Shown: positions 15,964 through 24,489 of the stretch, piece after piece
Layout of the letters: each line of letters starts with the position of its first letter
Numbering within the stretch: the first letter of the stretch is position 1
Assembly: GCA_902561015.1 (NCBI GenBank)
Contig: CACENB010000009.1
Span: 1-34,479 of the forward strand
Source: an uncultured Pelagibacteraceae bacterium
Lineage (GTDB): Bacteria; Pseudomonadota; Alphaproteobacteria; Pelagibacterales; Pelagibacteraceae
DNA: 34,479 bases
Reading direction: 5' to 3'
Made by a program: the position numbers and the translations under genes
The notes under the pieces: generated by a model
The model's database searches: none
What the model was told of the DNA's origin: nothing
Seen by the model: only the letters and a program-made list of their open reading frames with translations

Positions 15964-17501
15964 GTAAAATTCGAAAAGCTTTAATTTCAGTATCTAATAA
16001 AGAAAACTTAAAATCTCTAGTAAATACCCTTTTAAAATATAAAGTTGAAATCATAAGTTCTGGTGGAACTTATAAAAGAATTAGAAAACTGGGATATAAA
16101 TGTATTGAAGTTTCGAAATTTACAAATTCACCAGAAATTTTAAATGGAAGAGTGAAAACACTACACCCAAAAATTTTTGGAGGGATCTTAAATCAGAGAA
16201 AGAATAGAAAACATTACAAAGAAATGCAAAAAAATAATTATAAAAATATAGATCTTATAGTTGCAAACTTTTATCCGTTCGAGGATTCTTTATCAAAAAA
16301 GATGAACCACAATAAAATAATAGAAAATATTGATATTGGAGGTCCAGCTATGGTAAGAGCAGCTGCAAAGAATTATGATGATGTCGTGGTTATTTGCAAT
16401 CCAAATCAGTACCAAAGATTAATAGATGAAATAAAAAACAATAAAGGATCGACAAGTCTCAATTTTAGAGAAAAGTTGGCTGAAGAAGCATTTATGGAAA
16501 CTGCTTATTATGAATCAAAAATCTTTAAATACTTTAATGACAAGTCTAACAATATTTTTCCTCAAAAAAGCATAATATCGAGTAAATTGATCAAACAAAC
16601 TAGATATGGTGAAAATCCCCACCAGAAAGCAGCAATTTATTCTAAAGGAAATCATCAGGATATTATCCAGCTTAATGGTAAAGATTTAAGTTATAATAAC
16701 TATAATGATCTTTATTCTGCATTAAGTATCACAAAATTTTTACCAAACAATAAAGGTGTCGTAATAATTAAACACGCTAATCCTTGTGGAGTTTCGATCG
16801 ATCAAAGTAAAATAAAATCTTTTAAAGAAGCGTTAGAAAGCGATCCAATAAGTGCGTATGGAGGAATAGTTTCATGCAATTTTAAAATGAATATAAGTCT
16901 AGCGAAAGAAATCCATAAGATCTATTTCGAGATTGTAATGGCTAAAGGTTTTGACAAAAAATCAATAACTTTTTTAAAAACTAAAAAAAATTTAAGAATA
17001 ATTGATACATCAAAATTTAGAGATGATAACAAGTTTAATATTTTGAGTAGATATAACTCAATTTTAATACAAAATGAAGACAATATAAATTTATCAAAAA
17101 AAGATTTTAAGGTCGTATCTAAAAAAAAACCAAATAATGAAACTTTTAAAAAACTAATTTTCGCATTTAATGTTTGTCGAAAGGTCAAATCAAATGCAAT
17201 AGTAATAACTAATAATTACAAAACAATTGGAATTGGATCAGGACAACCTAGCAGACTAGATAGTTGTCAAATTGCAATTGACAAAATGAAAAAGTTTCAA
17301 AAATCAAAAAAAGATTTGGAACTTATTGCAGCATCTGATGCTTTTTTTCCTTTTGTTGATGGTTTAGAAAAACTGGTGCAATCAGGAGTTTCTGTTGTTG
17401 TTCAACCATCAGGATCCAAAAATGATAATGAAATAATTAAATTTGCTAACCGAACAGATACTATTTTAGTATTTTCAAAAACAAGACACTTTAATCACTA
17501 A
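15960..17501 (+). CDS. purH: Bifunctional AICAR transformylase / IMP cyclohydrolase PurH
   Basis: PurH performs the last two steps of IMP synthesis: formylation of AICAR using 10-formyl-THF, then ring closure. The 513 residues contain an N-terminal MGS-type cyclohydrolase domain (KALISVSNK, SSGGTYKR at 33-40, GRVKTLHPKIFGGIL) and a transformylase domain with RYGENPHQ, the catalytic KHANPCG (271-277), SDPISAYGGIVS and SDAFFPFVDG. Its formyl donor comes from FolD, encoded at 2.9 kb, and AICAR is also a by-product of HisH/HisF in the histidine genes at 24-26 kb. It is translationally coupled to the heparinase-like gene. Confidence 0.97.
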   Translation: MSKIRKALISVSNKENLKSLVNTLLKYKVEIISSGGTYKRIRKLGYKCIEVSKFTNSPEILNGRVKTLHPKIFGGILNQRKNRKHYKEMQKNNYKNIDLIVANFYPFEDSLSKKMNHNKIIENIDIGGPAMVRAAAKNYDDVVVICNPNQYQRLIDEIKNNKGSTSLNFREKLAEEAFMETAYYESKIFKYFNDKSNNIFPQKSIISSKLIKQTRYGENPHQKAAIYSKGNHQDIIQLNGKDLSYNNYNDLYSALSITKFLPNNKGVVIIKHANPCGVSIDQSKIKSFKEALESDPISAYGGIVSCNFKMNISLAKEIHKIYFEIVMAKGFDKKSITFLKTKKNLRIIDTSKFRDDNKFNILSRYNSILIQNEDNINLSKKDFKVVSKKKPNNETFKKLIFAFNVCRKVKSNAIVITNNYKTIGIGSGQPSRLDSCQIAIDKMKKFQKSKKDLELIAASDAFFPFVDGLEKLVQSGVSVVVQPSGSKNDNEIIKFANRTDTILVFSKTRHFNH

Positions 17502-17840
17502 TCAAGAAATTTTATCTATTTTAGCAGCTAAAATGAAATCACTTTCTGCTAAACCTTTTATAGCGTGCGTAAAAATTTTTATTCTTGCATAACCCCAACC
17601 AAACCATAAATCAGGATGGTGTCCCTCTTCCTCAGCAATTTTTCCAACTTTATTTACAAATTCTTGACTTTGTAAAAAATCTTTAAATTTAAAATTTTTA
17701 ATTAAATGAAAGCCGTCAATTTTATCTTCAACCACTTTCCACCCATCTATTTGTTTTAAATATTTATGGATTTCTTCATAATTAAAAGGAGGAATATTTC
17801 CTTCACAAGGAACACATTTTTTATTTGCTAAATCATTCAT
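17502..17840 (-). CDS. phhB: 4a-hydroxytetrahydrobiopterin dehydratase (PCD/DCoH-like)
   Basis: The 112-residue protein has the family signature EEEGHHPDLWFGWGYARI (His74, His75, Pro76) and the second histidine region FTHAIKGLAESDF (His92). The family dehydrates 4a-hydroxytetrahydrobiopterin, recycling the cofactor of aromatic amino acid hydroxylases. No phenylalanine hydroxylase gene is in this window, so a role in pterin or molybdopterin metabolism is equally possible. It starts with ATG and is convergent with purH, the two stop codons being adjacent with no space for a terminator. Confidence 0.9.
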   Translation of the reverse strand: MNDLANKKCVPCEGNIPPFNYEEIHKYLKQIDGWKVVEDKIDGFHLIKNFKFKDFLQSQEFVNKVGKIAEEEGHHPDLWFGWGYARIKIFTHAIKGLAESDFILAAKIDKIS

Positions 17841-17856
17841 AATTAATTCAATTATA

Positions 17857-17931
17857 TGGAGCGGGCAAAGGGGGTCGAACCCTCGACCTTCTCGTTGGCA
17901 ACGAGACGCTCTACCACTGAGCTATGCCCGC
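17857..17931 (-). tRNA. tRNA-Gly (GCC anticodon)
   Basis: The minus strand folds into a full cloverleaf: acceptor GCGGGCA paired with TGCCCGC, D-arm with AGCTCAGTGGTAGAGC, anticodon stem TCTCG/CGAGA with loop TTGCCAA (anticodon GCC), and T-arm GAGGGTTCGACCCCC with the invariant GTTCGA. The discriminator is T and the 3' CCA is encoded. It is transcribed on the same strand as the pterin dehydratase gene, just upstream of it. Confidence 0.97.
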
Positions 17932-17940
17932 ACATGGGAC

Positions 17941-17969
17941 AGTATATTAAGCTGTATTTTTTTATTCAA
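17941..17969 (-). promoter_or_regulatory. Promoter of tRNA-Gly
   Basis: On the minus strand, TTGAAT (17969-17964) and TATACT (17946-17941) are separated by exactly 17 bases. The predicted start is about three bases before the mature tRNA 5' end at 17931, a spacing suitable for a tRNA gene. The -10 hexamer matches the consensus at 5 of 6 positions and the -35 at 4 of 6. Confidence 0.55.
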
Positions 17970-17985
17970 GCAATATTAAGTATGT

Positions 17986-17991
17986 TATAAT
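17986..17991 (+). promoter_or_regulatory. Consensus -10 box just before the LON-domain gene
   Basis: A perfect TATAAT lies seven bases before the ATG at 17999, so transcription would start at or one base before the start codon. No strong -35 hexamer is seen at 16-18 bases upstream. No Shine-Dalgarno sequence is present, consistent with a leaderless transcript. Confidence 0.45.
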
Positions 17992-17998
17992 CAAATAT

Positions 17999-18646
17999 AT
18001 GAAAAAAGAAGACCTACCAAAAAAAATTGCTGTTTTTCCACTGAGTAATTTTATAGTCTTTCCCAAAACAACTGTCCCACTCAATATTTTTGAACCAAGA
18101 TATATAGATATGATAAACGATAGCATAAAATCTAATAAACTAATTGGTATGATCCAACCAAAAATTCAAAAAAATGAAAATTTGGATACACCTGAGTTAT
18201 ATAAAATTGGTTGCATGGGTAAAATTATAAATTCACAAAAAACCGATGATGGTCGATATTTGATAGAACTTAAAGGTCTGATTAGATTTAATATAATTAG
18301 TGAAATTGTATCAAAGAAAAAATATCGTGAATGTGAGATCACTTTTGAAAAATTTTACGATGATTTATCAGAGCAAAAAGAAAATTTAAAATTTTCTGAT
18401 TTAGAATTAATCTTCAAAGATTTAAAAAACCTTTTTCAAAAGAGAGGGTTTATAATAAATTGGAAGGCTTTAGAAAATCAGAGCTTAAATGAGACAATTA
18501 ATGCATTGGCTATGGCATCGCCATTTACTTTAGAGGAAAAACAAGTTTTATTAGAAACAAAAAATATAAATGCAAGAAAATCTAAAATAGCTGATATTCT
18601 TACGACATATAACTTTGATCAATTTAATAATACTACAATACAATAA
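17999..18646 (+). CDS. LON N-terminal (substrate-binding) domain protein
   Basis: The 215-residue protein resembles the N-terminal domain of Lon protease without the ATPase and protease parts. It has AVFPLSNFIVFPKTTVPLNI (11-30) and the family motif NIFEPRY (29-35), GMIQPK, GCMGKI, and a C-terminal helical region with ASPFTLEEKQVLLE. Stand-alone LON-domain proteins are common in alphaproteobacteria; a substrate-recognition or adaptor role is assumed but not shown. It lies between the divergent tRNA-Gly and the convergent methyltransferase gene. Confidence 0.88.
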   Translation: MKKEDLPKKIAVFPLSNFIVFPKTTVPLNIFEPRYIDMINDSIKSNKLIGMIQPKIQKNENLDTPELYKIGCMGKIINSQKTDDGRYLIELKGLIRFNIISEIVSKKKYRECEITFEKFYDDLSEQKENLKFSDLELIFKDLKNLFQKRGFIINWKALENQSLNETINALAMASPFTLEEKQVLLETKNINARKSKIADILTTYNFDQFNNTTIQ

Positions 18647-18648
18647 AA

Positions 18649-19209
18649 TTAATCTTTAATAACTTGCCAATCAATTTCAATTTGTTTTATAACATTATTT
18701 AATCTTGTTGCATCTTCCTCAACTATTTGATTATTAATTTTTTTATCCTTATATTTTTTCAAGTAATTTTGGTCTAAAGAATACTTTACATTTTTAATTT
18801 TGAAATTTACTCCATTTATCAAACCTAAAGGTGTATTTGCTGCTTTATCTTTTTCCCATTTGATATTCAAATCTTTATCAAATAACTGCAATCCTAATAT
18901 CGTTATCGGTCTTACATGGGTTGGATCTGCAATAAAATCATCATGTCTTGGATGTGGTACAATTATTTTTATCATAGAGTTATTGCGACAAATTCTATAA
19001 AATTCTTTTACAATTCCTAAAAATATATCTGGCGATTGTCCAATGTGCTCAAGTACGTGAGATAATAAGATTTCATCGATTGAATTATCTTTAAAAGGAT
19101 AAGGAAAAATTTCTAAATCATGAACAACATCCGGCTTATAATAATCGTATTTATCCACATTAGTGTAACCATCCAATATTTTAGAACCTGATCCTAAATT
19201 TAATTTCAT
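18649..19209 (-). CDS. Predicted class I SAM-dependent methyltransferase
   Basis: The 186-residue protein begins MKLNLGSGSKILDGYTNVDK: the LNLGSGS glycine loop (3-9) and acidic Asp19 are the SAM-binding features. These are followed by DLEIFPYPF (31-39) and LSHVLEHI (49-56), as in Methyltransf_11/DUF-type enzymes that often lie in glycan or lipopolysaccharide gene sets. The substrate is unknown. It follows the UbiH-like gene by 11 bases on the same strand and could be co-transcribed with it, which raises, without proving, a link to quinone or lipid modification. Confidence 0.8.
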   Translation of the reverse strand: MKLNLGSGSKILDGYTNVDKYDYYKPDVVHDLEIFPYPFKDNSIDEILLSHVLEHIGQSPDIFLGIVKEFYRICRNNSMIKIIVPHPRHDDFIADPTHVRPITILGLQLFDKDLNIKWEKDKAANTPLGLINGVNFKIKNVKYSLDQNYLKKYKDKKINNQIVEEDATRLNNVIKQIEIDWQVIKD

Positions 19210-19220
19210 AACTCTATAAA

Positions 19221-20291
19221 TTAAAATAAAAATCCATTGTCTGCAATTTGAATAAACCTTTCATTTAAATGAGAATTTTTTCCTATAAATTTTACAGTTT
19301 TACTTAAAATTTTACTTTTTACTTTTCTTTCAAGATTAAAAAACTCATAAATAAAATCAATTCCATTTGAAAAGATATAATTAGAATGTTTTGATTTTTT
19401 TTCAAATTCTTCATTTACTGAAACATCTAAAGGAAGACCTAAATTTAGTTTTTCTTGTATAATTTCAGAAAAAATTTTTATGTCTCTTAAAGTCATATTA
19501 AAACCTTGCCCAGCTAATGGATGGATCCTGTGCAGTAGATCTCCAAAAGCTAAAATATTACCATGATAGTAATTTCTTAAATTTGCCATTTTGAGTTCAA
19601 ATCTTGAAAAATTGTTAATGTGAAAAATATTATAGAATTTATTGTAAGAGCTAATTAAATCTTTAAAATTAACTTCTTTATTTCCCTTTGCAGAGAAAAC
19701 TATTGAAGTTTCTGAGTCTGAGACAGGTAAAAAAGCTAATGGGCCTCTTGAAGTAAAAATTTGTATTGCTTTATTATTAATAATTTTTGAGTGTTTTATA
19801 ATTGTTGTATAAGCATAATCATTATAATTTTTTGTAATCATTTTAGTGAAAAATTTTTTTGTAATAAAATTTGAAAATTCACAACTAATTATTAAATCGT
19901 ACTTCTGTGTTAATATTTTTTTATTTACTAAATTCTTTTTGAATTTACATAATTTTTCTTTTTTTAGTTTTTTTGTTAAATAATTAATTAATTCGTAATT
20001 TCTTATTATAGAAAAAAGTTTTCTTCCATTATTTTGAAAATTCAATATTCTTTCATTATTTAAATTTTCACTGTAAATCTCAATTTTATTAATATTCCAT
20101 GATAATTTATTAATATCTAAAATTTCTCTATTAAAAAATTCTAAATTAGTTTTTGAAATTCCTATTGTACGATCATAACTAGTTTTATCTTTTTTTTTAT
20201 TAAAAATGATATCAACATTTATGCCTTTATTAACTAAAGTTTTAGCAAGTGTTAAACTTGTTAGTCCATTACCTAAAATACATACATTCAT
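19221..20291 (-). CDS. FAD-dependent hydroxylase, UbiH/UbiF-like
   Basis: The 356-residue protein is a class A flavin monooxygenase. It has an N-terminal FAD fold (VCILGNGLTSLTLAKTL, 3-19), the DRTIGIS segment (40-46), and the second FAD motif FGDLLHRIHPLAGQGFNM (249-266). The family hydroxylates the ubiquinone ring or related aromatic rings. The glycine loop reads GNGLTS where most relatives have GxGxxG, a mild deviation. I prefer ATG 20291; an in-frame TTG at 20312 would add seven residues. It is divergent from ftsK with 31 bases between the starts. Which ubiquinone position it acts on cannot be told from sequence. Confidence 0.82.
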   Translation of the reverse strand: MNVCILGNGLTSLTLAKTLVNKGINVDIIFNKKKDKTSYDRTIGISKTNLEFFNREILDINKLSWNINKIEIYSENLNNERILNFQNNGRKLFSIIRNYELINYLTKKLKKEKLCKFKKNLVNKKILTQKYDLIISCEFSNFITKKFFTKMITKNYNDYAYTTIIKHSKIINNKAIQIFTSRGPLAFLPVSDSETSIVFSAKGNKEVNFKDLISSYNKFYNIFHINNFSRFELKMANLRNYYHGNILAFGDLLHRIHPLAGQGFNMTLRDIKIFSEIIQEKLNLGLPLDVSVNEEFEKKSKHSNYIFSNGIDFIYEFFNLERKVKSKILSKTVKFIGKNSHLNERFIQIADNGFLF

Positions 20292-20322
20292 AAAAGAATT
20301 TAATTTTAACAATAAAAATTAG

Positions 20323-22449
20323 ATGATACAAAGATATATATTTGATTCATATGCTATGGATATAAAAAAACTTGGCAATTCAATACTAATTTTTATTACT
20401 AAGAGATTAATAGAGATCTCCGGAGTAATCATTACAATTTTAGGTGTTCTGCTCTTTTTAGCTTTGATATCTTATTCACCAGAGGACCCAAATTTTATAT
20501 TTACTGAAAATTTAGAAATAAAAAATTATCTTGGTTTTCAAGGAAGTTACACCTCAGATCTTTTTCTTCAATCTGTAGGTCTCATTGCTTTTTTAATACC
20601 TATAACTTTTACCTTAACCGGAATTAATATTTTTAGAAAAAAAGAAATTCTGTTATTTTTAGAAAACTTATTTTTTATAATAATATATTCTATTGTTGGC
20701 TCTCTTTTTTTTAGCTATTTTTATGCAGACTCATTTAATCTTTATATAAATGGCAATGGAGGTTTTGTGGGTAAGTACCTTAATAACACCTTTTTAAATT
20801 CATTCATAAGTTCTAATGAAATAATCTCTTACTATTTTTTAGTTTTAGTTATATTTATACTGTTTTTAATTAGTTTGAACTTTAATATTAAAAGATCTTT
20901 AGAAATTATTAAAAAAATCTTAAGTACATTATTTAGTAAAAAAGAAAAAAACTATACTAACAAAAATGAGATTATTAAAGAATATATTCCACAAGATGAA
21001 ATAAAAAATTTAATTCAGGAGGATTTGCCATTTATAAAAGCTGAGAACATTCTTTCAAAAAGTAGAAATAAATATAAATTACCCTCTTTAGAATTACTAA
21101 AAACCCCTTCAAAAAACGAAAGAAATAAATCACACAAAGAAGATACTATAGACCCAACTTTCATAGAAAAAATACTTTTAGATTTTGGCGTAAACGGTAA
21201 AATTAAAAAAATTAGTCATGGACCTGTAGTTACTTTAAATGAGTTTGAACCAGCTGCAGGAATAAAGGTTTCAAAAATTATTAACATTTCAGATGATATA
21301 GCAAGAAATACAAGTTCAGAGTCTGCAAGAATATCTACTATTCCTGGAAGCAATACAATTGGTATTGAATTACCTAATATGCAAAGAGAAAATGTTTATT
21401 TGAGTGAAATTCTCAATAACTCAGATTTTAAAAAAAAAGATACAAAATTACCAATCGCATTAGGTAAAAATATTTCTGGAGAGCCAATTGTTAGAGACTT
21501 AACATCAATGCCTCACTTATTAATTGCCGGCACAACAGGTTCTGGAAAATCAGTTTGTATAAACACGATTATTCTATCATTACTTTACCGACATCATCCT
21601 GATAAATGTAAATTTATTTTAATTGATCCAAAAATGCTTGAACTATCTACTTATGAAGGTGTACCACATTTGCTTTGCCCAGTAATTACTGAAGCAAAAA
21701 AAGCAGCTTCAGTTTTAGGTTGGGTAGTTAAAGAAATGGAAAGTAGATACAGATTGATGACTAAAGAAGGTGTGAGGAACATTGATGGATATAACTTAAA
21801 ACATAAACTTTCAATGCCCTATATAGTAGTTGTTGTAGATGAAATGTCTGACTTAATGTTAGTTGCCGGTAAAGAAATAGAAAACTACATACAAAAATTA
21901 TCACAAATGGCGAGAGCTGCAGGAATACATATAATAATGGCAACCCAAAGACCTAGTGTTGATGTTATAACAGGTACCATTAAAGCTAATTTTCCAACTC
22001 GTATCTCATTTCAGGTAACCTCAAAAATAGATAGTAGAACTATTTTAGGTGAACAAGGTGCTGAACAATTATTAGGAAAGGGAGACATGCTTTTTATGTC
22101 ATCTGCTAATAAAATAGTAAGAATTCACGCTCCCTACGTTTCTGAAAATGAAATTGAAAAAATCAATAATTTTTTAAGATCCCAAGCAGAACCTGATTAT
22201 ATTGATGAGATTTTAAATTTTGTTGATGAAAAGGAGATGGTCGAAAATTCAAAAAATAAAGGAGACAAAGATGAATTATATAAAAATGCTTTAGAAATTA
22301 TCAGATCAGAGGGTAAAGCCTCAACGTCATTTCTGCAGAGAAAATTACAAATCGGATATAATCGAGCAGCAAGAATTATTGATATGATGGAGTCAGAAGG
22401 GATTGTGAGTAAAGCCAATCATGTTGGAAAACGTGATGTTTTAAAATGA
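20323..22449 (+). CDS. ftsK: DNA translocase FtsK
   Basis: FtsK anchors at the division septum and pumps chromosomal DNA so that dimers are resolved at dif. The 708-residue protein has about four N-terminal membrane helices (roughly 20-180), a short lysine-rich linker, the alpha/beta motor with Walker A GTTGSGKS (403-410, Lys409), VVVDEMSDLM, MATQRPSVDVITG, and a C-terminal winged-helix gamma domain (about 640-708, ending KANHVGKRDVLK) that reads KOPS sequences. The linker is much shorter than in E. coli, as is usual for alphaproteobacteria. An ATG at 20356 is an alternative start that would remove 11 residues. Its stop overlaps lolA by four bases. Confidence 0.97.
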   Translation: MIQRYIFDSYAMDIKKLGNSILIFITKRLIEISGVIITILGVLLFLALISYSPEDPNFIFTENLEIKNYLGFQGSYTSDLFLQSVGLIAFLIPITFTLTGINIFRKKEILLFLENLFFIIIYSIVGSLFFSYFYADSFNLYINGNGGFVGKYLNNTFLNSFISSNEIISYYFLVLVIFILFLISLNFNIKRSLEIIKKILSTLFSKKEKNYTNKNEIIKEYIPQDEIKNLIQEDLPFIKAENILSKSRNKYKLPSLELLKTPSKNERNKSHKEDTIDPTFIEKILLDFGVNGKIKKISHGPVVTLNEFEPAAGIKVSKIINISDDIARNTSSESARISTIPGSNTIGIELPNMQRENVYLSEILNNSDFKKKDTKLPIALGKNISGEPIVRDLTSMPHLLIAGTTGSGKSVCINTIILSLLYRHHPDKCKFILIDPKMLELSTYEGVPHLLCPVITEAKKAASVLGWVVKEMESRYRLMTKEGVRNIDGYNLKHKLSMPYIVVVVDEMSDLMLVAGKEIENYIQKLSQMARAAGIHIIMATQRPSVDVITGTIKANFPTRISFQVTSKIDSRTILGEQGAEQLLGKGDMLFMSSANKIVRIHAPYVSENEIEKINNFLRSQAEPDYIDEILNFVDEKEMVENSKNKGDKDELYKNALEIIRSEGKASTSFLQRKLQIGYNRAARIIDMMESEGIVSKANHVGKRDVLK

Positions 22450-22994
22450 AAAAATTTTATTTTTTAATTTTCTTTTTTTTTTTTGTTAATGAGAGTTCGG
22501 CTTCTATTAAAAAGAATATAGTAAATAGACTTAATTTAATTAATAATATTTCTTTTAATTTTGAACAAAACATAAATGATAAAATTCAGAAAGGAAAATG
22601 TGTCCTAGAATACCCTAAGAAAATTTTTTGTGAATATAGTCTAAATAATAAAAAGATTTTAGTTTCTAATGGAACCTCGTTGGTAATTAAAACTATTTCT
22701 AGTTATTATATATATCCTCTGAAAAAAACTCCTCTTGATATTATACTAGATAAAAACTTTTTATTAAATAGCATTAATAAATCAGAGGACTATTACTCAG
22801 ATAAAAATATTATAGCTTTTAAGTTTTTTAAAGATGGGAATGAGATAAGTCTTTTTTTTGATAAAAAAACATTAAACTTAAAAGGTTGGCAATCAGTAGA
22901 TTTATATCAAAATCTCAATATTGTTTATTTGTCTTCAATTGTAATTAATCAAAAAATTGAAAGAAAAAAATTTAATTTACCAACTTCAGATTAA
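22446..22994 (+). CDS. lolA: Outer-membrane lipoprotein carrier protein LolA
   Basis: LolA shuttles lipoproteins across the periplasm from LolCDE to the outer membrane. The 182-residue product starts with a phenylalanine-rich signal peptide ending near Ser-Ser-Ala (residues 17-19). The mature part contains ISFNFEQNI, YPKKIFCEYS, and DKKTLNLKGWQSVDLYQN, matching the LolA pattern of an open beta-barrel with alternating hydrophobic residues. Sequence identity to well-studied LolA looks low, and the call leans on its position after ftsK, a standard alphaproteobacterial order, and on length. It is translationally coupled to ftsK. Confidence 0.85.
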   Translation: MKKFYFLIFFFFFVNESSASIKKNIVNRLNLINNISFNFEQNINDKIQKGKCVLEYPKKIFCEYSLNNKKILVSNGTSLVIKTISSYYIYPLKKTPLDIILDKNFLLNSINKSEDYYSDKNIIAFKFFKDGNEISLFFDKKTLNLKGWQSVDLYQNLNIVYLSSIVINQKIERKKFNLPTSD

Positions 22995-23007
22995 AAATCA
23001 GTAATGT

Positions 23008-23511
23008 TTAGATTTGTACCGTTTCTGTCATAAAAACCTTCATACCTCTTGATAAATAGTTATTTAAAGCGTTTTTATGATCTAAAGAACATGTGTGTAC
23101 CCATACTCTTTTGGGTTTTTGTAAAAAAGATTCTTTTATTGCATTGGACAATAAATAAGATCCAAGTTTTTTATTATGATATTCCTCTAGTAAACCAAGA
23201 TAAGCTATCTCAACTTCATTATCATATTGGTGAAAGATTAACTCAAAATAGCCAGCAAGATCATTTTTGTTTTTCAAAATATAAGTTTTAAGATTTTTAT
23301 TTGTCGTATAGTTGATCCACTGATTATCATTCCATGACAATCTATCAATCCAACGATGATTTTTACCTATACTTTTATAAAAAAATTTATTTATTTGAAA
23401 TTTTGGTGGCTCAATAAGATCTACCTTAAATTCCTTTGGTGCAATTTTTACATCAACCAATTCATCGATTGAATAAATTTCAAGATAATTTCTTTTAACT
23501 TTTAGACTCAT
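23008..23511 (-). CDS. GNAT-family N-acetyltransferase
   Basis: The 167-residue protein has the GNAT core: a beta-bulge strand EVEIAYLGLLEEY (about 113-125) followed by the acetyl-CoA pyrophosphate loop HNKKLGSYLL (about 126-135), then a C-terminal segment RVWVHTCSLDHKNALNNYLSRGM in which alanine-leucine-asparagine-x-tyrosine is typical of the acceptor-site helix. The acceptor is unknown. The start overlaps the end of the HIT gene by four bases, and it is the last gene of the run that begins with hisB. Confidence 0.85.
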   Translation of the reverse strand: MSLKVKRNYLEIYSIDELVDVKIAPKEFKVDLIEPPKFQINKFFYKSIGKNHRWIDRLSWNDNQWINYTTNKNLKTYILKNKNDLAGYFELIFHQYDNEVEIAYLGLLEEYHNKKLGSYLLSNAIKESFLQKPKRVWVHTCSLDHKNALNNYLSRGMKVFMTETVQI

Positions 23512-23873
23512 TGGACCATTTTACCGACCTTCTCGCCTCCAAATAAATGGAAATGTAAATGAGGTACTTCTTGTCCACCATTTTCGCTTATATTTACGAG
23601 TGCTCTATAACCTTTACCAGTATCGACAGAAATATTTAATTTTTTAGCAACTAAATTAATGCCCTTTATCAAGCCAACAACTTCATCATTAGAGGCATTA
23701 TTTGCAAAATCATCTAAATCCACATATTTTCCTTTTGGTATTACCAGTGCATGAATTTTCTTTTGTGGATTGATATCATAAAAAGATAAGACAAACTCGT
23801 CCTCATAAATTTTTTTACAAGGAATTTCATTTCTTAAAATTTTTGCGAAAATATTATTATTATCATAAGTCAT
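23508..23873 (-). CDS. HIT family nucleotide hydrolase (HinT-like)
   Basis: The 121-residue protein contains the histidine triad PHLHFHLFGG (His105, His107, His109), preceded by NGGQEVPH, and an N-terminal FAKILRNEIPCKKIYEDE. These mark the HinT branch, which hydrolyses adenosine phosphoramidates and acyl-adenylates. The gene sits between an unknown secreted-looking protein (one-base overlap) and the acetyltransferase (four-base overlap). HIT genes following hisE occur in other alphaproteobacteria. Confidence 0.94.
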   Translation of the reverse strand: MTYDNNNIFAKILRNEIPCKKIYEDEFVLSFYDINPQKKIHALVIPKGKYVDLDDFANNASNDEVVGLIKGINLVAKKLNISVDTGKGYRALVNISENGGQEVPHLHFHLFGGEKVGKMVQ

Positions 23874-24214
23874 TATAAAATCTCTAACTCTGCATTTATA
23901 CTAATAATTTTTCCACCTTTTAAATTAGCGTCAACAACAGCACATTCATAATATGCAAAAGATGTTTCCTCCGCTATCTGCTTCATTTCTAAACATTTGG
24001 ACTCTTTTTCAACTAATAAATGTTCTTTTAATTCTAACGGATCGCCTAAATACATCAAAAGTGCTATGACTTCTCCTTCTTTTTCTATATCTTCATTCCA
24101 TTCTAGCTCTGCAACTCGATTGGAAACTCCTATTTCAAATTCAGAAAAAGCAACATAGCCTTTATAAAGACCAAAACATAATAAAAAGACTAATACAATT
24201 TTAATCTTACTCAT
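23873..24214 (-). CDS. Small membrane-anchored or secreted protein of unknown function
   Basis: The 113-residue protein has an N-terminal hydrophobic segment (about 5-17) that could be an uncleaved anchor or a signal peptide. The rest is acidic, with two cysteines (Cys74 and Cys91) placed so that a disulfide bond is possible if it is periplasmic. I recognise no family. It lies one base after hisE and overlaps the HIT gene by one base, so it is translated with the histidine genes, but nothing suggests a role in histidine synthesis. Confidence 0.65.
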   Translation of the reverse strand: MSKIKIVLVFLLCFGLYKGYVAFSEFEIGVSNRVAELEWNEDIEKEGEVIALLMYLGDPLELKEHLLVEKESKCLEMKQIAEETSFAYYECAVVDANLKGGKIISINAELEIL

Positions 24215-24215
24215 T

Positions 24216-24488
24216 TTATTTTCTTCTTTTTTCTAGCTCTTTTTCTATATCCTCAATCTTAATATTATGAGCCTCAAGATAAATTATCAAATGATAAAAT
24301 ACATCAGCAGCCTCATGAATTTTATTAGTGTCCTTATCTACTGCCTCAATCAACTCATTTATTTCCTCTAAAACTTTTGATTTGCTTAACGATTTATCTG
24401 ATAATAATCTGTTGGTATAAGATCCATCGACTGGTCTTTCTTTTCTTTCACGGGCTAGTTTAAATAAGTTTTCTAAAGTACTTAGCAT
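24216..24488 (-). CDS. hisE: Phosphoribosyl-ATP pyrophosphatase HisE
   Basis: HisE hydrolyses phosphoribosyl-ATP to phosphoribosyl-AMP, the second step of histidine synthesis. The 90-residue all-alpha MazG-like protein has the acidic magnesium-binding pattern EEINELIEA (41-49) and HEAADVFYHLIIYL (58-71). The frame is open further upstream to 24557, but those residues only mirror the end of hisF; ATG 24488, one base after the hisF stop, gives the usual N-terminus. It is a stand-alone HisE without a fused HisI domain, and no hisI is in the window. Confidence 0.95.
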   Translation of the reverse strand: MLSTLENLFKLARERKERPVDGSYTNRLLSDKSLSKSKVLEEINELIEAVDKDTNKIHEAADVFYHLIIYLEAHNIKIEDIEKELEKRRK

Positions 24489-24489
24489 A

